Origin: Pedobacter antarcticus
GTDB taxonomy: Bacteria; Bacteroidota; Bacteroidia; Sphingobacteriales; Sphingobacteriaceae
Assembly: GCF_900112985.1 (NCBI RefSeq)
Contig: NZ_FONS01000008.1
Span: forward strand, 1-64,000
DNA: 64,000 nt
Direction: 5' to 3'
Shown here: positions 35,534-42,797 of the stretch, one piece after another
Layout: each line of letters opens with the position of its first letter
Position numbering within the stretch: position 1 is the stretch's first letter
Made by a program: the position numbers and the translations under genes
The notes under the pieces: model-generated
Told to the model about the DNA's origin: nothing
Databases searched by the model: none
What the model saw: only the letters and a program-made list of their open reading frames with translations

Positions 35534-37306
35534 TTAAGATTTCACTATCCCGCCTGAATGGAACTGAAGATCATACAACCGTTTATAATAGCCATCTATT
35601 TTCAATAATTCCTGATGCGTTCCCCGCTCCATAATCTCGCCCTTTTCCAGCACAATAATCTGATCTGCTTTCTGAATAGTAGAAAGACGGTGAGCAATGA
35701 CAATTGAGGTACGATCCTGCATCAGATTATCTATAGCGTGCTGAATAAGCATTTCCGTCTCCGTATCAACAGACGAAGTAGCCTCATCCAGCACTAATAT
35801 GGAAGGGTTATGAACGAGTGCCCTGATGAACGAAATAAGCTGCGCTTGTCCCGCAGAAAGTGTGGCACCACGCTCCATTACATTATACTGATAACCACCC
35901 GGCAACTGCATAATAAAGTCATGTGCACCCACTTTTCGAGCCGCATCCACTACCCGATCCAGGCCGATATCCGGATTATTTAATGTAATATTATTATAGA
36001 TAGTATCGGAAAACAGGAAAACATCCTGTAATACAGTAGCAATATGTCCACGGAGGTAGCTCAATTCATAATCCTTTATCGGGTGCCCATCGATAGTAAC
36101 TTCCCCGCTGGTAATTTCATAAAATCGATTTAAAATATTTATAGTTGAAGACTTTCCTGCACCCGTGGCACCTACCAGTGCGACCGTCTGCCCAGCCTTA
36201 ACTTCAAAGCTCAGATCACGCAGTACATGCTGTCCTTCCACATAGGAAAACCAAACCTTATCGAAGCGGATATTCCCTGCCATTACCGCAGGTTGAAGTG
36301 TTCCTTCATTCACTGTCATTTCCTGCGTATCCAGCACTTTAAATACACGCTCTGCTCCGACCATCCCCATCTGAAGAGTGTTGAATTTATCTGCAAGTTC
36401 ACGGATCGGGCGGAATAACATACCGATATATAGAATAAATTCCGCAATGGTACCTGGCGTTACATCCAGTGGTTTAGCGAGGATACTTTTAGACCCGTAC
36501 CAGACGAGCAGTCCTAATGACATTGCCGAGATGACCTCTACAACCGGAAAAAATATAGAATAATACCAGTTGGACCGGATATTCGCATCTCTGTAACGTT
36601 CATTGATCTGTACGAATTTGCGGTACTCTTGCTTCTCCCTCGCAAAATACTGGATAATGGAAATTCCGGTGATATGTTCCTGTAGATAAGTATTCAGGTT
36701 AGACACTTCCGATCTGATCTCCTGGAATGCAGATTTAATCGCCTTCTGAAACACAGAAGTAGCGATCATTAAAATTGGCATCGGCAATAGTACAACGACA
36801 GTGAGTTCCCAGTCAGCATAAAACATCACCCCGATAATGACAACAACCTGCAGTATATCTCCGATAATCACGATCAGGCCTTCAGAGAAAATATCAGAAA
36901 TTGTTTCCAGATCTGAAACAGTTCGGGTAATCAGCTGCCCAATTGGTGTCTTATCAAAATACTTTAGTTTTAGCCGGCTGATATGGTTAAACACATTGAT
37001 CCGAAGATCGCGGATAGCCGATTGTCCCAGCGTATTGGTGAGTAAAGTATGACTGTATTGTACTACACTCTGCAACACCAGCAGTACCAGCATCACAATG
37101 GTCATCATTAATAGTCCGTTGTACTCCCCTTTCAGGATATAGTTATCGAGCGTATATTTAATCAGAAACGGGCGGACTGGTGCAAGCAATGCCAGTAAAA
37201 TCGTAAGGATAACAGACCAGATAAAAATACGCCTGTAGGGTTTAACATACTGAAAGACCCGTTTCAGCAAACTCACATTAAATGCATCGCCCGTAATTTT
37301 TGACAT
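35534..37306 (-). CDS. ABC exporter, fused membrane and ATPase half-transporter
   Basis: A 590-residue half-transporter: six membrane helices in the first 320 residues, including the coupling region FDKTPIGQLITRTVSDLE, and an ATPase domain with Walker A LVGATGAGKSS, signature LSAGQAQLIS, Walker B ILVLDEATSSVD and IAHRLSTIQKAD. It resembles multidrug or lipid (MsbA/LmrA-type) exporters that work as dimers. The ATG lies one base after the truA stop, so it is translationally coupled to truA. Substrate unknown. Confidence 0.92.
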   Translation of the reverse strand: MSKITGDAFNVSLLKRVFQYVKPYRRIFIWSVILTILLALLAPVRPFLIKYTLDNYILKGEYNGLLMMTIVMLVLLVLQSVVQYSHTLLTNTLGQSAIRDLRINVFNHISRLKLKYFDKTPIGQLITRTVSDLETISDIFSEGLIVIIGDILQVVVIIGVMFYADWELTVVVLLPMPILMIATSVFQKAIKSAFQEIRSEVSNLNTYLQEHITGISIIQYFAREKQEYRKFVQINERYRDANIRSNWYYSIFFPVVEVISAMSLGLLVWYGSKSILAKPLDVTPGTIAEFILYIGMLFRPIRELADKFNTLQMGMVGAERVFKVLDTQEMTVNEGTLQPAVMAGNIRFDKVWFSYVEGQHVLRDLSFEVKAGQTVALVGATGAGKSSTINILNRFYEITSGEVTIDGHPIKDYELSYLRGHIATVLQDVFLFSDTIYNNITLNNPDIGLDRVVDAARKVGAHDFIMQLPGGYQYNVMERGATLSAGQAQLISFIRALVHNPSILVLDEATSSVDTETEMLIQHAIDNLMQDRTSIVIAHRLSTIQKADQIIVLEKGEIMERGTHQELLKIDGYYKRLYDLQFHSGGIVKS

Positions 37307-37307
37307 A

Positions 37308-38093
37308 TTAATCTACATATGGATAAACAATCCTGACCAGATAAAGACCACAGGCAGGCACCGACTGGCCGGCGTTGCTCCTGTTTTTGCTGCGTATAAT
37401 CTCTTCCAGTTCACTGGCACCAATCTCGTGTCTTCCTACCATGACCAGCGTCCCTACAATTGCCCGGACCATGTTACGCAAAAAACGATCTGCAGTGATA
37501 CAAAAAACGAGACCATTTTCGGTTTCCCTGAAAGAGGCCGCGGTAATCTTACAATTATTTGTTGCAGTTGAAGTGTTCGATTTACTGAAACTGCTGAAAT
37601 CGGTATACTGCATCAGTTGTGCAGCAGCGACATTCATCGCTTCGATATCAAGTACTCCCTTATATAACCAGGATCTCCCCAGGCTAAAAGGATCTTTCCG
37701 GAAATGGAAATGATATTCATAAGAACGGGCAGTGGCATCGAAACGTGCATGCGCATTTTCATGAACTTTAAAGATCCGGCTGACAGCAATCTGATAGGGA
37801 AGCAAAGCGTTGATATTACTAACAGCGGAAACCGCACGCTCTTCACTGATCCCTGCCAGGTCTGCATGCGCAAAAAATTGCGTTGCATGCACGCCCGCAT
37901 CAGTACGGCCGCAGCCAAGTGTTTCTACCGGCTGCCTGAAGAAAACAGAAAGTGCGCGGTCCAGTTCCTGCTGAACGGTTACCGCATTTGGCTGAACCTG
38001 CCAGCCATGATATGCTGTGCCGTCATAAGCCAGTTCAATAAAAAAACGTTGCGTATCCAATATCAGACAAAAATACTTTTTTCCAATTAACAA
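37308..38093 (-). CDS. truA: tRNA pseudouridine(38-40) synthase
   Basis: A 261-residue (or 250-residue) enzyme that makes pseudouridine in the tRNA anticodon arm. FFIELAYDGTAYHGWQVQPN opens the fold and GCGRTDAGVHATQFFAH holds the catalytic Asp; FLRNMVRAIVGTLV is the third conserved block. The ATG at 38093 lies upstream of a -7 box, and family proteins normally start right before the FFIELAYDG strand. A TTG at 38060 (MDTQRFF) is therefore a serious alternative start. It heads the truA-ABC exporter pair. Confidence 0.93.
   Translation of the reverse strand: MLIGKKYFCLILDTQRFFIELAYDGTAYHGWQVQPNAVTVQQELDRALSVFFRQPVETLGCGRTDAGVHATQFFAHADLAGISEERAVSAVSNINALLPYQIAVSRIFKVHENAHARFDATARSYEYHFHFRKDPFSLGRSWLYKGVLDIEAMNVAAAQLMQYTDFSSFSKSNTSTATNNCKITAASFRETENGLVFCITADRFLRNMVRAIVGTLVMVGRHEIGASELEEIIRSKNRSNAGQSVPACGLYLVRIVYPYVD
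38068..38075 (-). promoter_or_regulatory. -7 box inside the annotated truA 5' end
   Basis: TATTTTTG on the minus strand matches TAnnTTTG and lies seven bases before a TTG codon (38060) in the truA frame. This supports the downstream start. Confidence 0.45.
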
Positions 38094-38117
38094 GACAGGC
38101 GTTTAATTGTGATTTAA

Positions 38118-38125
38118 TATATTTG
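38118..38125 (+). promoter_or_regulatory. -7 box for the DUF4293 gene
   Basis: TATATTTG matches TAnnTTTG, 20 bp before the ATG at 38146, divergent from the truA box. Confidence 0.5.
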
Positions 38126-38145
38126 TTGCAAATTATTAAATTGAT

Positions 38146-38604
38146 ATGATACAAAGAGTACAGTCTGTATGGCTTTTTTTGGCAGCAATTACATTGCTTA
38201 TCCTGTTGATCCTTCCATTAGTTACTCGTCAGGCTGAGGCTGGAGAAATCTGGTTTCAGATAGGCGGAATCTATGAAAAAACCAATACCGCTTTCCGCCA
38301 AGTGGTTTCTCAGACTGCGCTTTTCGGATTGACCCTTGTAACTGGCCTGCTTTGTCTTGTCAATATCTTTTTTTTCAAAAACCGCGACCTGCAGAAAAAA
38401 CTAATCTGGTTGATTTCCGTCTTCATTATTGGATTATCAGTGTGGGCAGGTATGGCAGCAACCGCACTTCCGGGAGGACTTGAAGGTGCTTCATTCCACG
38501 TGGGAGTAGGACTTCCTGTAATCGCATTGATATTTTGTGCACTGGCTTACAGGGGAATCCGTCAGGATGAGCTCCTTATTCGTTCTGCTGACAGACTCCG
38601 ATAG
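38146..38604 (+). CDS. DUF4293 membrane protein
   Basis: A 152-residue inner-membrane protein with four predicted helices (about 7-27, 60-80, 87-105, 122-140), opening MIQRVQSVWLFLAA as in the Bacteroidota-specific DUF4293 family. The loop after helix 1 (EAGEIWFQIGGIYEKTN) should be periplasmic. Function unknown. It is divergent from truA and upstream of the DEAD-box gene on the same strand. Confidence 0.85.
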   Translation: MIQRVQSVWLFLAAITLLILLILPLVTRQAEAGEIWFQIGGIYEKTNTAFRQVVSQTALFGLTLVTGLLCLVNIFFFKNRDLQKKLIWLISVFIIGLSVWAGMAATALPGGLEGASFHVGVGLPVIALIFCALAYRGIRQDELLIRSADRLR

Positions 38605-38658
38605 ACCCCTCTATATTATTATTTGGTTATGTACCAAACAAATACCGGAAAATAAGCG

Positions 38659-38666
38659 TACCTTTG
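38659..38666 (+). promoter_or_regulatory. -7 box for the DEAD-box helicase gene
   Basis: TACCTTTG matches TAnnTTTG, 22 bp before the ATG at 38689. No -33 TTG at usual spacing. Confidence 0.45.
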
Positions 38667-38688
38667 CGGCTTAATAAATAAAGTTATA

Positions 38689-40560
38689 ATGACAAACCCA
38701 TTTAAATTATTGGGGATAAGTGATGACGTTGTTAATGCCGTAAAGGATTTAGGTTTCGAAAATCCAACACCTATTCAGGAACAAGCTATTCCTGTGCTGT
38801 TAGAGGGCAATAACGATTTTGTTGGTTTGGCCCAAACAGGAACAGGAAAAACGGCAGCATTCGGATTGCCGCTTATTGAACTGATAGATTTCAATACGAA
38901 CAAGCCTCAGGCATTAATTCTATGCCCTACCAGAGAGCTTTGCTTGCAGATCGCTAGCGACATCAAAAATTATTCAAAAAACACGCCTGGTGCTAGTGTT
39001 GTTGCCGTATATGGTGGCGCAAACATTATGCAGCAATTGCGTGAAATCAGAAACGGTGTACAAATAGTTGTGGCTACACCGGGTCGTATGTTAGATATTA
39101 TCGGTCGTAAGGCTATTGATTTCAGTAATGTGAAATACGTAGTTCTTGATGAAGCTGATGAAATGCTGAACATGGGCTTCCAGGAAGACATTAATGATAT
39201 TTTGTCTACTACTCCTGACGACAAGAAAACATGGTTATTCTCAGCGACTATGCCGCCTGAGGTAAGGAAAATAGCCCGGAACTATATGGATAACCCTACG
39301 GAGTTAACCATGGGAACCAAAAATACTGGTAACGTAAATATTGAGCATGAGTACTATATCGTACGTGCAAGAGATAAATATGCTGCTTTAAAACGTATTG
39401 TAGATTTTAATCCTGAAATTTTCGCTGTTGTTTTTTGTAAAACCAAAATGGATACACAAGACGTAGCTGAAAACCTGATTAAAGACGGCTATAACGCCGA
39501 TGCTTTACACGGTGACCTTTCACAACAACAACGTGACAAGGTAATGCAGCGTTTCCGTGACCGCAATATGCAGTTATTGATCGCTACAGACGTAGCAGCA
39601 CGTGGTATTGACGTAAACAACGTAACACACGTAATCAACTATTCCCTTCCGGATGAAATTGAAAGTTACACACACAGAAGTGGTCGTACAGGAAGAGCTG
39701 GTAAAACAGGTATCTCAATCTGTATCATCAACTCTAAAGAGATCGGTAAAATCCGTCAGATTGAGCGTATAATTGGTAAATCATTTACCAAAGCTGAATT
39801 GCCTACAGGATTTGACGTGTGTGAAAAACAACTGTTCTCCCTGGTTCATAAAGTTCACAATGTTGAAGTTAATGATGGCCAGATTGACCAGTACATTCCA
39901 AGAATCATGGATGAATTTGCTGAATTAAGCAAAGAAGACGTGATCAAACGTTTTGCTTCACTCGAGTTTAACCGTTTCCTGGAATATTACAAAAACGCAC
40001 CGGATCTGAATGCAGCTGCAGATGATCGTGGCGATCGCGGAGAACGTGGTGCCAGAGGCGCGAGAAACAGTGATTATACCCGTTTATTTATCAACGTTGG
40101 TTCAGTAGATGAATTCACCAGAGGTGACTTATTATCTTTTGTTTGCAACAACGGCAAAATTAGCGGTAAAAACATTGGTAAAATTGATCTTAAAGGTGTT
40201 TATTCATTCTTCGAGGTCGAAAATGCAAGTGTAGATACCTTATTCAGCAATTTCAAAGACATCCAGTTTAACAACCGTGGTGTAAGAATCGAAAAATCAG
40301 GTGATGCAGCTGAAAGCACAAGCCGCGGTGGTGGCGAACGCAGAGGCGGTTTCGGTGGTGGCGAAAGAAAAAGCTATAGTGGTGGCGGAGAACGCAAAAG
40401 TTACGGTGGTGGCGAAAGAAAAAGCTACGGTGGCGGTGACAGAAGATCATCTGGCGGAAGCGGCAGACGTGAAGGTGGCAGCAGCACTGGTGGCGGCGGA
40501 TTCAGAGATTTCTCTGGAAAACCACGTGAGGGCAGCGGTGAAAGAAGACGCAGATCTTAA
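38689..40560 (+). CDS. DEAD-box RNA helicase with Gly/Arg-rich tail
   Basis: A 623-residue RNA helicase of the DeaD/CsdA type. Q motif FENPTPIQEQAIPVL, Walker A AQTGTGKTAAFG, DEAD box VVLDEADEML, SAT motif LFSATMPP and the second RecA domain (ATDVAARGIDV, HRSGRTGRAGKTG) are all present. About 458-535 is a DbpA-like RNA-binding domain (YTRLFINVGSVDEF). The last 80 residues repeat GGGERKSYGGG-like units rich in Gly, Arg and Lys, a disordered RNA-binding tail. Expected roles are ribosome assembly and mRNA turnover in the cold. A strong terminator follows. Confidence 0.94.
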   Translation: MTNPFKLLGISDDVVNAVKDLGFENPTPIQEQAIPVLLEGNNDFVGLAQTGTGKTAAFGLPLIELIDFNTNKPQALILCPTRELCLQIASDIKNYSKNTPGASVVAVYGGANIMQQLREIRNGVQIVVATPGRMLDIIGRKAIDFSNVKYVVLDEADEMLNMGFQEDINDILSTTPDDKKTWLFSATMPPEVRKIARNYMDNPTELTMGTKNTGNVNIEHEYYIVRARDKYAALKRIVDFNPEIFAVVFCKTKMDTQDVAENLIKDGYNADALHGDLSQQQRDKVMQRFRDRNMQLLIATDVAARGIDVNNVTHVINYSLPDEIESYTHRSGRTGRAGKTGISICIINSKEIGKIRQIERIIGKSFTKAELPTGFDVCEKQLFSLVHKVHNVEVNDGQIDQYIPRIMDEFAELSKEDVIKRFASLEFNRFLEYYKNAPDLNAAADDRGDRGERGARGARNSDYTRLFINVGSVDEFTRGDLLSFVCNNGKISGKNIGKIDLKGVYSFFEVENASVDTLFSNFKDIQFNNRGVRIEKSGDAAESTSRGGGERRGGFGGGERKSYSGGGERKSYGGGERKSYGGGDRRSSGGSGRREGGSSTGGGGFRDFSGKPREGSGERRRRS

Positions 40561-40576
40561 TCATCTCCCATTCAAT

Positions 40577-40620
40577 CCAAATAAAAAAAGCCAGGCATAT
40601 CGCTTGGCTTTTTTATTTGG
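40577..40620. terminator. terminator after the DEAD-box gene
   Basis: A near-perfect stem of about 19 bp with one bulged A (40577-40596 with 40602-40620), GC core GCCARGC and flanking A/T runs. Confidence 0.88.
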
Positions 40621-40688
40621 ATTTACGGAGAATAGTATATGCCTGTACTCCATGGAAGTATTAACCAGAGGTTAACAGACTCATGTGC

Positions 40689-40830
40689 TGGTTTCGTCAA
40701 CATATCCTTCATAGTTCGTTCACTGTTTCTTCGGACTTCCTTCGTACTTCCTTCGATCGGATTTGAAGAAAGTATGAAGGAAGATAGAATGTAATTGCAA
40801 CGAGGTTCGATACAATGACGAAACACACTC
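40689..40830. repeat. second palindromic element of opposed 11-bp-unit arrays
   Basis: The minus strand of 40689-40754 is six consecutive 11-mers (GAAGGAAGTAC, GAAGGAAGTCC, GAAGAAACAGT, GAACGAACTAT, GAAGGATATGT, TGACGAAACCA). The plus strand of 40765-40830 is six more (GAAGAAAGTAT, GAAGGAAGATA, then more diverged units to GAAACACACTC). A 10-bp centre separates them. TGACGAAAC closes both arms as an inverted repeat (40691-40699 and 40816-40824). It fills most of the gap between the convergent helicase and ggt genes, where I see no coding potential. Confidence 0.8.
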
Positions 40831-40877
40831 TATAGTATGAAGATAATTGAATAGAAGCTTTTACAAAAAGACTGACA

Positions 40878-40932
40878 AAAAAAAAGAGAGGGTATATCAT
40901 TGTCAAAACATGATATACCCTCTCTTTTTTTT
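40878..40932. terminator. bidirectional terminator before ggt 3' end
   Basis: A 22-bp perfect stem (40878-40899 with 40911-40932) around an 11-base loop, ending in eight T on either strand. Confidence 0.9.
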
Positions 40933-40940
40933 GTTCTTTT

Positions 40941-42638
40941 TTAATAGCCTGCGCCGGTATCATTTCCCCTCGGATCGGCACCCGTTTCCAGTAAACCATC
41001 CTTTCGGATCAGGATCGCATCTACCCTACCCATCGGACCTCTTGGCGTTATCTTATAACCTTTAGCCTCGAGATTTTTACGAGTTTCCGGGCTAATTGCT
41101 CCTTCCTCTACATACACCTCATCCGGCAGCCATTGATGATGGAACCTTGGGGCAGCAACTGCAGACTGCATGTCTTTACCAAAGGCTAGTACATTCAATA
41201 TAGTCTGATAAACTGAGGTTATAATAGTCGATCCTCCCGGTGTTCCCACAACCATTCTAAGCTGCCCGTTTTCTTCTATTATAGTGGGAGTCATTGAGCT
41301 CAGCATTCTTTTACCTGCAATAATTGAATTAGCTTCTCCTCCGACAAGGCCATACATATTAGGCGTACCCGGTTTCACAGAGAAATCATCCATTTCATTA
41401 TTCAGAATAAAACCACCACCATTAACAACCACCAGCGAGCCATAGGAACCATTCAATGTCGTGGTAGCAGAAACAGCATCTCCTTGATTATCGACGATGG
41501 AATAATGAGTTGTTTGCTCACTTTCATAAACTGGCAATTTACCTTCGCTAACCTCAGAACTTGGCGTAGCCTTGCTAAAGTTCAGATCTTTTATTCTGGA
41601 AAGCATGTAATTTGTATCTAATAATGCTTTTTGCGGCACTTTAAAGAAATCGGGATCACCAAGGTATCCGGCGCGGTCGGCATAGGCTCTTCTTTCCGTT
41701 TCTACCATCAACTGAACGGTCGAATCACGCTGGAAACCCCATTCCTTTAAAGGAAAACTGGAAGCTTGTTTAAGCATAGTTAGCAGAGCAATCCCGCCAC
41801 TGGAAGGAGGTGGCATAGAAATCACATTATAATTCAGATAGGAACCTTTTAACGGCGTTCTCCATACAGCCCTGTAGTCTTTCAGATCTGCAGCGGTGAT
41901 CAGTCCTGAAGTATGTGCCATAGACTTCACTATAGCCGCAGCTACAGGTCCGTCATAGAAACCTCCACGACCTTTATCACGGATGAGTCTTAGCGTCTTA
42001 GCGAGTTGCGGCTGTTTAAGCAGATCGCCCTCTTTCCAAAGCCCGTCCTTTACAAAAGCTGGTTTGTAATCATTGTATTTTAAAAAACCTTCTTTATTCT
42101 TATTCAGCTCAGCAGCCTGTTGGCTGGTTAACTTAAAACCGTTAGTAGCGAGATCTATAGCTGGCTGCAAGTCTTTCTTCCAGCTGATTTTACCATATTT
42201 AAAATGGGCGCGAACCATGCCATCTACTGTACCGGGGACACCAGATGCCAGTGCACCATATAAACTTTTATCTGTAATCGCGTTTCCTTTCTCATCGAGA
42301 TACATATCTCGTTTCGCCTTACCAGGCGCCTTTTCCCGATAGTCTAATGCATCGGTCAGGCCTTTGCTATTTCTGTAAACCAGAAAACCTCCACCTCCGA
42401 TATTGCCTGCATTCGGATAGACTACCGCTAGTGCAAACTGTACAGCCACAGCAGCATCTATAGCATTGCCACCCTTTTTCAAAATTTCCACGCCCACTTT
42501 GGAAGCCTCAGGATGCGCAGTGACTACTGCAGCGTTTTTAAATTGGTTTTGCCCTTGAGCAAAAGCGGCAGTAACACTGAAGCCTTCCAGAAGCACTGCA
42601 TAGAACACTGCCGAAAGGACTACTTTTTTGAATTTCAT
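40941..42638 (-). CDS. ggt: gamma-glutamyltransferase
   Basis: A 565-residue periplasmic enzyme that cleaves or transfers the gamma-glutamyl group of glutathione. A signal peptide ends near AAFAQ. The large subunit opens with AAVVTAHPEASKVGVEILKK and includes NIGGGGFLVYR. Autocleavage should occur before the catalytic Thr376 in EQTTHYSIVD, giving the small subunit with NNEMDDFS and GKRMLSSMTPTI. Length is typical. It is isolated between terminators. Confidence 0.96.
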   Translation of the reverse strand: MKFKKVVLSAVFYAVLLEGFSVTAAFAQGQNQFKNAAVVTAHPEASKVGVEILKKGGNAIDAAVAVQFALAVVYPNAGNIGGGGFLVYRNSKGLTDALDYREKAPGKAKRDMYLDEKGNAITDKSLYGALASGVPGTVDGMVRAHFKYGKISWKKDLQPAIDLATNGFKLTSQQAAELNKNKEGFLKYNDYKPAFVKDGLWKEGDLLKQPQLAKTLRLIRDKGRGGFYDGPVAAAIVKSMAHTSGLITAADLKDYRAVWRTPLKGSYLNYNVISMPPPSSGGIALLTMLKQASSFPLKEWGFQRDSTVQLMVETERRAYADRAGYLGDPDFFKVPQKALLDTNYMLSRIKDLNFSKATPSSEVSEGKLPVYESEQTTHYSIVDNQGDAVSATTTLNGSYGSLVVVNGGGFILNNEMDDFSVKPGTPNMYGLVGGEANSIIAGKRMLSSMTPTIIEENGQLRMVVGTPGGSTIITSVYQTILNVLAFGKDMQSAVAAPRFHHQWLPDEVYVEEGAISPETRKNLEAKGYKITPRGPMGRVDAILIRKDGLLETGADPRGNDTGAGY

Positions 42639-42719
42639 TGATAATAGATTTTATTTTATCAGCTTACAGCTACGGCGTTCAATCCGCATCTTTCATGCCA
42701 TAAAGGTTGTAATAAAAAA

Positions 42720-42754
42720 GAGTTTTCCAAAGGTATTCAGCCTTCGGAAAACTC
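42720..42754 (-). terminator. terminator after the large TonB receptor
   Basis: GAGTTTTCC..AGG pairs with CCT..GGAAAACTC across a short loop; on the minus strand a T run follows. Confidence 0.8.
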
Positions 42755-42797
42755 TCTTCCACACATCTTAAATATTCTTTACAGAAAAACCGGTGTT

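Noticed and set aside
40623..40999. Open frames of 67 and 96 codons on the minus strand near ggt
   Set aside because: They overlap the second 11-bp-unit element, a terminator and the 3' end of ggt; composition reflects the repeat.
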